The notes beneath the pieces were generated by a model. The model worked only from the letters and a program-made list of their open reading frames with translations, had not been told where the DNA came from and did no database searches. The translations under genes and the position numbers were made by a program. A DNA stretch of 64,000 nt from Lachnospiraceae bacterium (lineage in GTDB: Bacteria; Bacillota; Clostridia; Lachnospirales; Lachnospiraceae): contig SVEQ01000004.1 in NCBI GenBank assembly GCA_015057325.1, forward strand, positions 124,001-188,000, in the 5' to 3' direction. Of this stretch, positions 28,059 to 37,321 are shown piece after piece. Numbering within the stretch: position 1 is the first letter of the stretch; each line of letters starts with the position of its first letter.

Positions 28059-28787
28059 ATGGCAGATATAAGTATTTCATTGGGTAATTCACCCGCTGTA
28101 CATAATTATTCTACTCCGACTGCAGTTGATAAGCGTGTGGATATAAGCGTTACCAACGCACCCGAAGTAACAAAAGATGATGATGACAAGAAGGTTGTAT
28201 TAAAAGAGGATTATTTGGAGGATGTTGTTGCTGTTTCAGAAGACGGTGATACACTTCAGGTAAGAGAAGAAGATACAGCAAAGGCATCTTATGACTTGTT
28301 TGAAGATGAGGATTTATCATCAATTGATAATGATGCAGTAAAGCTTGATAGGAAGGTAGTTGCAGAAGAGCCAAAACCTATTGATGATGAGAAAAAAGAA
28401 GTTGAACTTCTACCAATGTTTAGAGATGATGACAATGAACCTGTTGTAGAAGTTTCTAAGCCTAAGGTTGACACAACAACTTCAAATATTACATCGTATG
28501 CCGGATATACGGATACACAGTTAAAACAGATGTACCTTGATGGTGAGATATCAAAGTACAATTATGATAAAGAAATGGAAGCGAGAGATGAGGAGAAACA
28601 AAATATCACCTCGTCTAATAAGGATTTCTCGAAAGAAGTAATGAATACAGTAAGCGGAATGGAGAAAGTATCAGAGGATGCCGAGCAGATTCAAATCGCA
28701 TTCGGTAATAATTCTAACCAAACTCCAGATCCTTCAACACGAGTTGAGATTATGTCCGCATTGCAAAGCGTTACTAATTTCCAATGA
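28059..28787 (+). CDS. acidic protein of unknown function
   Basis: 242 aa, strongly acidic, without signal peptide, membrane segment or Cys. It starts at ATG 28059 with AAGGAGGTG. Residues about 15-140 look disordered (Asp/Glu/Val/Lys-rich). A short ordered stretch follows (YAGYTDTQLKQMYLDGEISKY), then a helical C-terminus. I do not recognise the family. The YTDTQLKQMYLDGEIS segment resembles a short helical adaptor motif but nothing specific. A strong terminator follows, and the 109-bp gap before it suggests its own transcription start, though no good promoter was found. Confidence 0.6.
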   Translation: MADISISLGNSPAVHNYSTPTAVDKRVDISVTNAPEVTKDDDDKKVVLKEDYLEDVVAVSEDGDTLQVREEDTAKASYDLFEDEDLSSIDNDAVKLDRKVVAEEPKPIDDEKKEVELLPMFRDDDNEPVVEVSKPKVDTTTSNITSYAGYTDTQLKQMYLDGEISKYNYDKEMEARDEEKQNITSSNKDFSKEVMNTVSGMEKVSEDAEQIQIAFGNNSNQTPDPSTRVEIMSALQSVTNFQ

Positions 28788-28805
28788 TTGTGTAGCATTT
28801 ATATG

Positions 28806-28839
28806 TACTCCGGCAGACTATTTCTGTCGGAGTATTTTT
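28806..28839 (+). terminator. rho-independent terminator
   Basis: TACTCCGGCAGA (28806-28817) pairs with TCTGTCGGAGTA (28823-28834) with one wobble and a 5-nt loop, followed by TTTTT. Confidence 0.88.
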
Positions 28840-28860
28840 ATTGTCTAAAAAGGTGAAAAC

Positions 28861-29571
28861 ATGAAGACTACAAATAACAAACATAGAATTTTATATGGCA
28901 TAAGAGATTTTTTTGTTCTTTTATTCTTTAGGTGTTTTTCATTCTTGCCGGTTACAAAAACAAAAAGAGAATCTCACAAAGTAATTAACGTTGCCGCATG
29001 GAAAGACAATAAGAACCTCTTTATTAAAAATGGTTTTATAGAAAACCAGCCAGCAATGAATATGCTGCAATTTGGTAACAGTCATAAGGCTGATTACAAC
29101 GGCTGTGAAATAATCGCGATATATAATGCATTAGTTGCCCTTGGAAGAGTCGATATCAATGAAGATAACACGGTTTTTTCCGAACTTTTGGAACATTTTG
29201 AAAAGAGAGGAAGTTCTTTTTGGGGTGCATTTGGCACATCACCGTATGCTATTTACAGATTTTTTTCAAATAACCTTTTTGCAGTACAAAGAATTAATTA
29301 TAAAAATTGGAATGAGCTTCTTGGTAATAAGAATGCCTATGACGATTTTATCAAAAATAATGATGCATTTATTTTTATTGCGTACAACAACGAAAGAAAA
29401 CTTAGCGATATGATACATACAATGTGTATCACAAAGAATAACGAAGACTTTGTTATTCACAACGATTATGCAGGAACAAAGCATTACAAAAGCCTTGCCG
29501 ATACAGTAAATGATTACAAAAATGGTAAAGGAAGATTGCTTATGCTTATCGGTGTTGGTAACAAAGATTGA
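28861..29571 (+). CDS. C39-like cysteine-protease-fold protein (putative)
   Basis: 236 aa. A basic and hydrophobic N-terminus (residues 12-30) may be a membrane anchor. The core has a candidate nucleophile C82 in NGCEIIAIYNALVALG, which is how C39/papain-like folds begin. Two candidate His follow, H186 (MIHTMCITK) and H200 (FVIHNDYAG), the latter with Asn/Asp next to it. Gln or Asn oxyanion residues may be upstream (NMLQFGN). No known family name could be assigned and activity is unproven. The following MATE exporter gene starts 13 bp after this stop, so an export-linked role is conceivable. Confidence 0.5.
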   Translation: MKTTNNKHRILYGIRDFFVLLFFRCFSFLPVTKTKRESHKVINVAAWKDNKNLFIKNGFIENQPAMNMLQFGNSHKADYNGCEIIAIYNALVALGRVDINEDNTVFSELLEHFEKRGSSFWGAFGTSPYAIYRFFSNNLFAVQRINYKNWNELLGNKNAYDDFIKNNDAFIFIAYNNERKLSDMIHTMCITKNNEDFVIHNDYAGTKHYKSLADTVNDYKNGKGRLLMLIGVGNKD

Positions 29572-29584
29572 AGAGGATAGAATT

Positions 29585-30973
29585 ATGAAAAAATTATTTA
29601 ATAAATACGTGGGGGATAAGGCATTTTATAAAATGCTGTTTTCTATAGCCCTTCCTATTATGGTCCAAAACGGAATAACTAATTTTGTAAGTTTGCTTGA
29701 TAATATAATGGTTGGCCAATTGGGAACAGAACCAATGTCAGGAGTTGCAATAGTTAATCAGCTTATATTTGTTTATTATCTATGTATATTTGGCGGCCTT
29801 TCAGGTGTCGGTATTTTTACCGCGCAATACTTTGGTAACAAAGATGATGAAGGTATACGCAATACATTTAGATATAAGTTTTGGCTCGGATTATGTATCT
29901 GTTTGATAACCGTAACTATATTTGTATGTTTTGGTAAATCACTTATCGGATTATACCTTAATGGCTCAAATGATGGTGGTGATTTGTTTGAAACGTTACG
30001 ATGCGGCAGTAATTACTTATCTGTAATTATATTTATGCTGCCTGCGGTTTATATTGGACAATTATATTCAAGCACTTTAAGAGAATGCGGTGAAACATTT
30101 GTCCCGATGATTTCAAGTATTGTTGCGGTATTTGTTAATTTATCATTTAATTATTTGTTGATATTTGGAAAATTCGGTTTTCCTAAGCTTGGCGTTGTAG
30201 GTGCGGCAGTAGCAACTGTTATATCACGTTATGTAGAAGTATCATTTATAATTATATGGATACTTGTTCACAAAGATAAATACAGTTACTTTAAGGGTTC
30301 ATTTAAAACACTTAAAGTGCCTATGGAGCTTGTGAGTAAGTTCATTGTGACCGGAATGCCAATACTTGTAAATGAAGGATTGTGGTCTGTTGGTGTTGCC
30401 ATGCTTGCACAGTCTTATTCAATCAGAGGGTTAAATGTTGTTGCCGGACAGAATATCTCAAGCACAATTAACAATATATTTAATATTGTGTTTATCGCCA
30501 TGGGAGATTCTGTTGCAATAATAATCGGACAGTACCTTGGAGCAGGTGATATGAAGAAGGCACGAGATGCAGATAATAAGATTATTGCATGTGCTATTTT
30601 TACATCAATAGTAATTGGCTCGATAATGTTTGCAACATCTGGGTTATTCCCTCAATTATATAATACAAATAATGCTGCAAAACTTATCGCTACACATTTT
30701 ATTATGGTTCAGGCAATTATTATGCCCAAGGATGCGTTTTTGCACACATCATACTTTACGATTAGAGCAGGTGGAAATACGTTTATTACATTCTTGTTCG
30801 ATAGTGTATTTATGATTGTCATAAGCGTACCGATTGCTTATTTGCTTTGCATTTATACAAAGTTGGATGCGGCCGTTGTATTTGCGCTTGTTCACGCTGC
30901 TGATCTTATTAAATGTGCGATTGGCTTTGTGCTCATTAAGAAGGGTATGTGGATGAATAATATAGTAAAATAG
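29585..30973 (+). CDS. MATE family efflux transporter
   Basis: 462 aa from ATG 29585 (RBS GAAGAGG); the frame stays open upstream into the previous gene. Twelve hydrophobic helices arranged as two homologous halves. Family features are IALPIMVQNGITNFVSLLDN at the N-terminus, MVGQLGTEPMSGVAI and, mid-protein, LVNEGLWSVGVAM. MATE proteins export drugs or metabolites using Na+ or H+ gradients; the substrate cannot be told. The stop codon lies inside the downstream terminator stem. Confidence 0.92.
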   Translation: MKKLFNKYVGDKAFYKMLFSIALPIMVQNGITNFVSLLDNIMVGQLGTEPMSGVAIVNQLIFVYYLCIFGGLSGVGIFTAQYFGNKDDEGIRNTFRYKFWLGLCICLITVTIFVCFGKSLIGLYLNGSNDGGDLFETLRCGSNYLSVIIFMLPAVYIGQLYSSTLRECGETFVPMISSIVAVFVNLSFNYLLIFGKFGFPKLGVVGAAVATVISRYVEVSFIIIWILVHKDKYSYFKGSFKTLKVPMELVSKFIVTGMPILVNEGLWSVGVAMLAQSYSIRGLNVVAGQNISSTINNIFNIVFIAMGDSVAIIIGQYLGAGDMKKARDADNKIIACAIFTSIVIGSIMFATSGLFPQLYNTNNAAKLIATHFIMVQAIIMPKDAFLHTSYFTIRAGGNTFITFLFDSVFMIVISVPIAYLLCIYTKLDAAVVFALVHAADLIKCAIGFVLIKKGMWMNNIVK

Positions 30974-31002
30974 AGTTACAAGGAAAGTAACTCTATTTTT
31001 TT
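30971..31002 (+). terminator. rho-independent terminator after MATE gene
   Basis: TAGAGTTAC (30971-30979) pairs perfectly with GTAACTCTA (30987-30995), 7-nt loop, followed by seven T. Flanking AAA/TTT can extend the stem. Confidence 0.9.
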
Positions 31003-31021
31003 AAATACTTTTGAAATATTT

Positions 31022-31050
31022 TTGAACCTTTTTAAAACTTGCAATAATAT
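31022..31050 (+). promoter_or_regulatory. possible promoter of the ECF sigma operon
   Basis: TTGAAC at 31022-31027, 17-bp spacer, TAATAT at 31045-31050. The -35 also contains GAAC, a core shared by many ECF-type -35 elements, so autoregulation is possible; no clear ECF -10 was seen. Confidence 0.4.
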
Positions 31051-31087
31051 ATATACAGAAGGATAAAACAAGTCCCTTGGAGGAAAA

Positions 31088-31609
31088 ATGGAAACATACG
31101 AATTTTCGTCACTTATTGACGAATACGGAAATTGCATATACAGGTTTTGCAAGGGTATGACTTACACAACGGAAGATGCTGAAGATTTGTATCAACAGAC
31201 ATTCTTAATTGCATTTGAGAAAAGACATAAGCTTGATAGAAAAGGTAATGTCAAAGCTTATCTGATGCAAATAGCAAGTAATCTTTGGAAGAGCCATAAA
31301 ACGACTTATGCAAGACACGAACGGATTGCTCCAACCGTATCTTATGATGATATGGAAATCGATATAGCAGACGATAATATGGATATTTCCGAAAAGATTG
31401 TCAGTGATGACGAAAAGAAAAAACTTAAGGATTGTATTGATAAGCTTCCGGATAAGTTAAAACAGGTTGTAGTAATGTTTTATGGAAGCGAACTATCAAT
31501 CGAAGAAATTAGTAAAGCGTTACATATTCCAAAAGGGACGGTTAAAAGCCGACTACACAACGCAAAGGAACAGCTTAAAAACATGTTGGAAGGTGAGGTG
31601 AGCATATGA
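31088..31609 (+). CDS. ECF-type RNA polymerase sigma factor
   Basis: 173 aa. Region 2 is at about 8-75 (IYRFCKGMTYTTEDAEDLYQQTFLIAFEKRHKL pattern) and region 4 at about 115-165 (LPDKLKQVVVMFYGSELSIEEISKALHIPKGTVKSRLHNAK, the helix-turn-helix). Region 3 is missing, as in extracytoplasmic-function sigma factors. The stop overlaps the next gene by 4 bp; that neighbour is a small membrane protein in the usual anti-sigma position. Target promoters are unknown. Confidence 0.92.
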   Translation: METYEFSSLIDEYGNCIYRFCKGMTYTTEDAEDLYQQTFLIAFEKRHKLDRKGNVKAYLMQIASNLWKSHKTTYARHERIAPTVSYDDMEIDIADDNMDISEKIVSDDEKKKLKDCIDKLPDKLKQVVVMFYGSELSIEEISKALHIPKGTVKSRLHNAKEQLKNMLEGEVSI

Positions 31610-31983
31610 AAGATATATCTAATAATTCAGATATTGATACAAAGTTACAAGAATTATATACATCTGATAATGTTCCGGATTATCTTAATATAGCTCTTAA
31701 GAATAGGATTGCCGCAAAAGCATCTACAGAGAAGAAAAAAATTGAACTCTGGTGGCTTCCGGCAGTACTTAACACCGTAATTGCCACTATCGGAATCATT
31801 TTTACATTTGTATTATTCGAAATGGCACGAATTGGTGGTTCTTATACGATTATTCCAAACATTATCAATAAGACAAGCGAATTAGCGTTAAAGATAACTC
31901 TTATTGGAGCGTTGATTGATTTGCTTGCCGGCTGGCTTGCAACGGCAATTATGATTCCGGCTGCTAAAAATAACAATTATTAA
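31606..31983 (+). CDS. small membrane protein, putative anti-sigma factor
   Basis: 125 aa. A cytosolic N-terminal stretch of about 45 residues (LQELYTSDNVPDYLNIALKN) is followed by two or three hydrophobic helices. Translational coupling with the ECF sigma gene and a soluble N-terminus on a membrane anchor fit an anti-sigma factor. No zinc-binding HxxxCxxC motif is present, so it would not be a ZAS-type one. The assignment rests mainly on context. Confidence 0.55.
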   Translation: MKDISNNSDIDTKLQELYTSDNVPDYLNIALKNRIAAKASTEKKKIELWWLPAVLNTVIATIGIIFTFVLFEMARIGGSYTIIPNIINKTSELALKITLIGALIDLLAGWLATAIMIPAAKNNNY

Positions 31984-31997
31984 GGAGGTATTATATT

Positions 31998-32807
31998 ATG
32001 GCTGGTTTAGGATTAGGATTTTTTATAGGAGGACTTGCTGCAATAGCGGCAATCGCAACAATTATTTTTCTTGCAGTATGGACATACAGAGATGCGGATG
32101 ACAGAGGCATGATACCGATACTTTGGACGGCATTGGTTGTTCTTGTTCCCAGTTTTATTGGACTTATCGTGTACCTTGTAGTTAGAACTTCAACTAACAA
32201 AGTTAAATGTTCCAACTGCAATACATATGTTAATTCAAACATCAAATATTGTTCTAATTGCGGTGTAGAACTTACTCCTGCGGATATCGACCTTGATAAG
32301 AAGGAAGAGTTTAAAAAGAGCCAGACAAAGGTGTTAATTGGAATTTTTGTTTCACTTGGACTTACAATTATTTGTGGCGTTATGATGGTTGTAGCGTTTA
32401 TTGTTGGTGCATTAAGCTTTGCAGGCCAGGTTGTTGACGCAGGCAAGAATATAGATGTTGACGGAATTACCAAGGATTTTACAGATGCTCTTGAAGATAT
32501 TGATAATGCGTTAAGCGATGAAAAGTTTAATATCAGGGTTGCTGATAATGTAGTTATAATTACAGACGATAACGGAAATGAGTTAGTCAGAGTTGATGGT
32601 AATTCAGATGAAGTTAATGTTAACGGAAGCAAAATCCGTAATTATATTAACGAAAACGGTGATGCTGTAGAGATTTCTGATGAGGACATTGAAAAAATAG
32701 AAGATGAGATTATTGATGCTCTTAAGCAGGCTCATGAACTTCAGGATAAAACCTCTGAAAATACAACTGAAATTACCACCGAAATTACCACCGAAATTAA
32801 CAATTAG
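31998..32807 (+). CDS. zinc-ribbon membrane protein
   Basis: 269 aa. Two N-terminal helices (residues about 5-28 and 40-62) precede a zinc ribbon with C71, C74, C85 and C88 (CSNC...CSNC). A third helix follows (about 112-140). The C-terminal region (145-269) is acidic and ends in TTEITTEITTEINN. This architecture is common for Firmicutes membrane proteins of unknown function. It begins 14 bp after the putative anti-sigma gene behind AAGGAGG, so it is probably part of the ECF operon. Confidence 0.7.
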   Translation: MAGLGLGFFIGGLAAIAAIATIIFLAVWTYRDADDRGMIPILWTALVVLVPSFIGLIVYLVVRTSTNKVKCSNCNTYVNSNIKYCSNCGVELTPADIDLDKKEEFKKSQTKVLIGIFVSLGLTIICGVMMVVAFIVGALSFAGQVVDAGKNIDVDGITKDFTDALEDIDNALSDEKFNIRVADNVVIITDDNGNELVRVDGNSDEVNVNGSKIRNYINENGDAVEISDEDIEKIEDEIIDALKQAHELQDKTSENTTEITTEITTEINN

Positions 32808-32827
32808 ATTAAAAAGGGGTTGATAAT

Positions 32828-33049
32828 ATGTTGACATTGATATTTGTTGTATTATTGATTGCAGTTGTAATTAAAATATTGGTATTTGCACTCAAAGCTG
32901 CGTGGGGCATTACAAGAATTGTTCTATCGGTTGTGCTTTTTCCTATTATCTTTATAGCCTTGGCACTAACCGGCTTTATATCGGTTGCGATAGTGGGGCT
33001 TATTGTAGTAGGTCTGATATCGATAATTGGTGGACTTATAATAAAATAG
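32828..33049 (+). CDS. small hydrophobic membrane protein
   Basis: 73 aa, almost entirely hydrophobic, with two or three membrane helices (residues about 2-22 and 28-70) and a single short basic loop. It starts 20 bp after the zinc-ribbon gene with AAAAGGGG and is followed by a strong terminator that closes the operon. No family recognised. Its position suggests an envelope-stress or membrane-composition role (inference). Confidence 0.6.
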   Translation: MLTLIFVVLLIAVVIKILVFALKAAWGITRIVLSVVLFPIIFIALALTGFISVAIVGLIVVGLISIIGGLIIK

Positions 33050-33056
33050 AATTTTG

Positions 33057-33095
33057 CAATAAGGGAATGATTAAAAGTCATTTCCTTATTGTTTT
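33057..33095 (+). terminator. rho-independent terminator closing the ECF operon
   Basis: CAATAAGGGAATGA (33057-33070) pairs with TCATTTCCTTATTG (33078-33091), one wobble, 7-nt loop, then TTTT. Confidence 0.88.
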
Positions 33096-33102
33096 ATAAG
33101 CA

Positions 33103-33131
33103 TTGCATTTATAATAACTGCAATGTATAAT
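33103..33131 (+). promoter_or_regulatory. promoter for miaB-mutS-mutL-miaA
   Basis: Perfect TATAAT at 33126-33131, 17 bp from a weak -35 TTGCAT at 33103-33108, directly after the terminator and 49 bp before miaB. Confidence 0.6.
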
Positions 33132-33179
33132 ATGAGCGGTACAAAAAGATGAAGAGATATGCAATAAAGGAGATTTTAA

Positions 33180-34601
33180 ATGAATACGAACGAAGCGGAA
33201 GCACTTCGTCAGAAGGAAATAATGAATCGCTTGAAAGAGCGAATTGCCGGCTTATCTAAAGAATTGGGTAGACCGCTTACATATTGCAGTGTATGTTTTG
33301 GCTGTCAGATGAACGCCAAGGACAGCGAGAAACTTGAAGGAATATTAGAAACAATTGGATACGTCAGAACCGATAGCGAGGATTGCGACTTTCTCATAAT
33401 GAATACCTGTACGGTCAGAGAAAATGCCAACCTTCGTGTATACGGAAGACTTGGACAGCTTAAGAAATACAAGAAGAAAAATCCTCACATGCTTATTGCA
33501 CTTTGCGGATGCATGATGCAGGAAAGTCTTGTTGTTGAGAAGATCAAGCAAAGTTATCGCCATGTTGATATTATATTTGGAACGCATAATGTTTTTAAGT
33601 TGGCTGAACTTATCGAAACCAAACTTAATACAACCGATATGGTTATAGATATTTGGGAGGGCACTTCAGAGATAGTTGAAGACCTCCCTAGTGAGCGTAA
33701 ATACGATTTTAAATGCGGCGTCAACATTATGTTTGGTTGCAATAACTTCTGCACTTACTGTATCGTACCGTATGTGCGAGGAAGAGAGCGCTCACGAAAA
33801 CCCGAAGATATTATCAAGGAAATAGAAGAGCTTGTAAAAGACGGTGTTGTCGAGGTTATGCTACTAGGTCAAAATGTCAACTCATACGGTAAAACATTAG
33901 AGCCTAACATTACCTTTGCAGAGCTTTTAAGACGAATAGAGAAGATAGAAGGTCTTAAGAGAATTCGTTTTATGACTTCACATCCGAAGGATTTATCGGA
34001 TGAACTTATAGAAGTTATGGCAACGTCCAAGAAGATATGTAAGCATCTTCATTTACCGGTTCAATCAGGAAGCAGCAAGGTACTTAATGACATGAACCGC
34101 CGTTATACAAAGGAACAGTATCTTGCACTTGTAGATAAGATTAAGAAGGCTATTCCTGATATTTCGCTTACAACAGACATAATCGTTGGTTTCCCAACAG
34201 AAACCGAAAAAGATTTCATGGAAACATTAGATGTTGTAAGAAAAGTCAGATATGATTCGGCATTTACCTTCATTTACTCAAAGAGAACAGGAACGCCTGC
34301 GGCAAGCATGGAGTTTGCTTCAACCGAAGAAGAAATCAAGGAGCGTTTTGATATGCTTCTTGGCGAAGTTCAGAATATCGCAAAAGAGACCTGCGCAAGA
34401 TTTGAAGGTACTGTTGATGAGGCGCTCGTAGAAGGAATTAACGAGCAGGATTCGTCACTTGTAACCGGAAGACTTTCCAACAATTTGCTTGTTCATTTTC
34501 CGGGAACAAAGGATATGGTCGGCAAGTTTTACAATGTAAAGCTTACCAAAGCTATGGGATTTTATTACATGGGTGAAATAGTAGAGGAAACGAGGAATTA
34601 A
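33180..34601 (+). CDS. miaB: tRNA-2-methylthio-N6-isopentenyladenosine-37 synthase MiaB
   Basis: 473 aa. Methylthiolates isopentenyl-A37 in tRNAs reading UNN codons. The N-terminal UPF0004 domain supplies one 4Fe-4S cluster through C42 (CQMN), C77 (NTCTVRENA) and C111 (GCMMQ). The radical SAM domain supplies the second via C187, C191 and C194 (CNNFCTYC). The C-terminal TRAM domain ends the protein. An N-terminal extension of about 35 residues is usual in Firmicutes. Its substrate is made by MiaA, encoded at the end of the same operon, with mutS and mutL between. Confidence 0.96.
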   Translation: MNTNEAEALRQKEIMNRLKERIAGLSKELGRPLTYCSVCFGCQMNAKDSEKLEGILETIGYVRTDSEDCDFLIMNTCTVRENANLRVYGRLGQLKKYKKKNPHMLIALCGCMMQESLVVEKIKQSYRHVDIIFGTHNVFKLAELIETKLNTTDMVIDIWEGTSEIVEDLPSERKYDFKCGVNIMFGCNNFCTYCIVPYVRGRERSRKPEDIIKEIEELVKDGVVEVMLLGQNVNSYGKTLEPNITFAELLRRIEKIEGLKRIRFMTSHPKDLSDELIEVMATSKKICKHLHLPVQSGSSKVLNDMNRRYTKEQYLALVDKIKKAIPDISLTTDIIVGFPTETEKDFMETLDVVRKVRYDSAFTFIYSKRTGTPAASMEFASTEEEIKERFDMLLGEVQNIAKETCARFEGTVDEALVEGINEQDSSLVTGRLSNNLLVHFPGTKDMVGKFYNVKLTKAMGFYYMGEIVEETRN

Positions 34602-34605
34602 TACA

Positions 34606-37251
34606 ATGACACCAATGATGGAAATGTACTGCAAAACAAAAGAGGAGTACAAGGACTGCATATTATTCTACCGCTTGGGCGATTTCTATGAGATGTTTTT
34701 TGAGGACGCAATCACTGCGTCACGCGAGCTTGAAATAACCCTTACCGGCAAGAATTGTGGTTTGGAAGAACGTGCTCCTATGTGTGGTATTCCGTTTCAT
34801 GCATACGAAAACTATATGAACCGTCTTGTAGAAAAAGGATACAAGGTTGCAATTTGCGAGCAGGTGGAAGACCCGAAAACTGCAAAGGGTATTGTTAAAC
34901 GTGAGGTTATCAAGGTCGTAACTCCCGGAACCAATATTAGCGATGCCAGTCTTCATGATGCAAAGAACAACTATCTTATGAGCATTTATTGTGATGATAA
35001 TTACGGCATAGCGTTTGCAGATATTACAACCGGTGATTTCTTTACAACAGAGGTTTCGAGCTTATCAAAGGTTATTGATGAAATATCCAAGTTTTCGCCT
35101 GTCGAAATACTTGTAAGCAGCAACGTACCGATTGATGAGAATACCGAGCTTCATGTGAGTATCAATGATATCTGTAAGAAAGAACATATGATGGTTTCTG
35201 TTATGGAAGATTGGTATTATGACTACGAAATGGATATCAATCTCATCAAAGACCAGTTTTCTGTAATGAACCTTGAAGGATTAGGTCTTAAGGATTATGA
35301 CTGCGCAGTTCGTTCTATTGGATGTCTTATATACTATCTTAAAGATACGCAAAAAGGTGCAATTGGTCATATGAACCATATACGCACTTATAATATCGAG
35401 GACTATGTTGTTCTTGATAGTTCTACCAGACGCAATCTTGAGCTTACAGAAACTATGCGTGATAAAAACAAATACGGTTCTCTATTGTGGGTGCTTGATA
35501 AGACAAAGACTGCTATGGGTGCCAGAAACTTGCGCGCAATGGTTGAACAACCGCTTAAGAGTGCCAAAGAAATAGAAGATAGATTTGATGTCATAGACGC
35601 ATTTAATAATTCAATGATATCACGAGATGAACTTCGCGAATATCTCCAGGCGGTTTACGATCTTGAACGACTTATGACAAGAATTACTTTAAGAACCGCA
35701 AACCCAAGGGATTTAATTGCGTTTAAGAACTCAATTGCAATACTTCCACATGTAAGAACGGTATTGCATGAGTTTGGTGACGGACTTTTGCATAAATATG
35801 ACGAGGAGCTTGACGAACTTCGTGATTTGTATGATTTAATCGAGGCATCTATTGTAGAAGAACCACCAATTATGGTTAAAGAAGGTGGCATAATCAAGGA
35901 TGGCTACAATGCTGATGTTGACATGTTAAAGAGTGCCAAATCAGACGGCAAGGAATGGCTTCTTGACCTTGAAACAAAAGAGCGAGAAGCAACAGGAATC
36001 AAGAATCTTAAGATTAAGTTTAATAAGGTTTTTGGTTATTATTTTGATGTAACTAATTCTTACAAGGAGCTTGCACCCGACTACTTTATCAGAAAGCAGA
36101 CACTTGCCAATTCAGAGCGATATTCTTCTGATGAATTGGAGGATATTGCAGGTAAGATATTAGGTGCAGAGGACAGACTTTACGGTTTGGAATACGACTT
36201 GTTTGCCGAAGTTAGAGACAAACTTGCCGGAGAAGTTAAACGTGTACAAAAGAGTGCCAAGATAATTGCTGATCTTGACGCGTTGGCTTCACTTGCATAT
36301 GTTGCGGAGAAGAATCATTTCATTAGACCACAGATTAACACAGAAGGCAGAATAGATATCAAAGACGGCAGACACCCTGTTGTCGAGAAGGTACTTGCCA
36401 ACGATTCCTTTATAGTAAATGATACCCTGCTTGACAATGAAGACAACCGCCTATCAATTATAACAGGTCCTAACATGGCAGGTAAATCAACCTACATGCG
36501 TCAGGTTGCACTTATTGTACTTATGGCACAGATTGGTTCATTTGTTCCGGCAAGTTCTGCTGATATAGGCATTGTTGACAGGATATTTACAAGAGTTGGT
36601 GCATCTGATGACTTGGCTTCAGGGCAGAGTACATTTATGGTGGAAATGAGCGAGGTTGCCAACATTCTTCGTAATGCAACACCTAACAGTTTGCTTATAC
36701 TTGATGAGATTGGTCGTGGAACTTCAACTTATGACGGTTTATCTATTGCATGGGCCGTTGTTGAATATATAAGTTCAAAGGATTTGTTGGGTGCAAAGAC
36801 ATTGTTTGCAACTCATTATCATGAACTTACCGAGCTTGAAGGAAAATTGTCCGGAGTTAATAATTACTGTATATCCGTTAAGGAATCCGGTGATGACATT
36901 GTATTTCTTCGTAAGATAATAAAGGGTGGTGCCGACAAGAGTTATGGTATTCAGGTTGCCAAGCTTGCCGGTGTTCCTGATGTTGTTCTTTCACGTGCCA
37001 AGGAGATTTCGTCAGAACTTTCTGACCATGATATAAATGTTACTGCAGCAGCTGATATAATGCCTCAGATTTTATCTGCGGATAAGAATAAAAAGGGTAA
37101 GAAAAAAGAGACGGCAGGACAGTTGTCGTTATTTGAAAATGCCGAGGAATCAAGTGTTGTAGCTGATATTAAGGCACTTGATCTGTCTAATATGACACCT
37201 ATGAAGGCAATGCTTTACCTTAACGATTTGCAGGAGAGACTTAAGAGTTGA
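34606..37251 (+). CDS. mutS: DNA mismatch repair protein MutS
   Basis: 881 aa, typical length. The mismatch-reading F-x-E is F27-Y28-E29 (GDFYEMF). Core and clamp domains fill the middle. ATPase Walker A GPNMAGKST begins at residue 621; Walker B is LLILDEIGRGTSTYDG and FATHYHELTELE follows. MutS recognises mispairs and recruits MutL, encoded 70 bp downstream. It begins 4 bp after miaB, so the genes are cotranscribed. The Lys-rich stretch KNKKGKKKE near the end precedes the C-terminal tetramerisation helices. Confidence 0.97.
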   Translation: MTPMMEMYCKTKEEYKDCILFYRLGDFYEMFFEDAITASRELEITLTGKNCGLEERAPMCGIPFHAYENYMNRLVEKGYKVAICEQVEDPKTAKGIVKREVIKVVTPGTNISDASLHDAKNNYLMSIYCDDNYGIAFADITTGDFFTTEVSSLSKVIDEISKFSPVEILVSSNVPIDENTELHVSINDICKKEHMMVSVMEDWYYDYEMDINLIKDQFSVMNLEGLGLKDYDCAVRSIGCLIYYLKDTQKGAIGHMNHIRTYNIEDYVVLDSSTRRNLELTETMRDKNKYGSLLWVLDKTKTAMGARNLRAMVEQPLKSAKEIEDRFDVIDAFNNSMISRDELREYLQAVYDLERLMTRITLRTANPRDLIAFKNSIAILPHVRTVLHEFGDGLLHKYDEELDELRDLYDLIEASIVEEPPIMVKEGGIIKDGYNADVDMLKSAKSDGKEWLLDLETKEREATGIKNLKIKFNKVFGYYFDVTNSYKELAPDYFIRKQTLANSERYSSDELEDIAGKILGAEDRLYGLEYDLFAEVRDKLAGEVKRVQKSAKIIADLDALASLAYVAEKNHFIRPQINTEGRIDIKDGRHPVVEKVLANDSFIVNDTLLDNEDNRLSIITGPNMAGKSTYMRQVALIVLMAQIGSFVPASSADIGIVDRIFTRVGASDDLASGQSTFMVEMSEVANILRNATPNSLLILDEIGRGTSTYDGLSIAWAVVEYISSKDLLGAKTLFATHYHELTELEGKLSGVNNYCISVKESGDDIVFLRKIIKGGADKSYGIQVAKLAGVPDVVLSRAKEISSELSDHDINVTAAADIMPQILSADKNKKGKKKETAGQLSLFENAEESSVVADIKALDLSNMTPMKAMLYLNDLQERLKS

Positions 37252-37321
37252 CTGTAATCCATAATTTTATTGTTTTGTTGCTGTCTGATATTGGCAAGAG
37301 GATTAGTGAAAGGGTATAAAC

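Noticed and set aside
31991-32632. 213-residue minus-strand frame across the zinc-ribbon gene
   Set aside because: Antisense to a clear gene with zinc-ribbon motif and good ribosome binding site; the antisense product has no motif.
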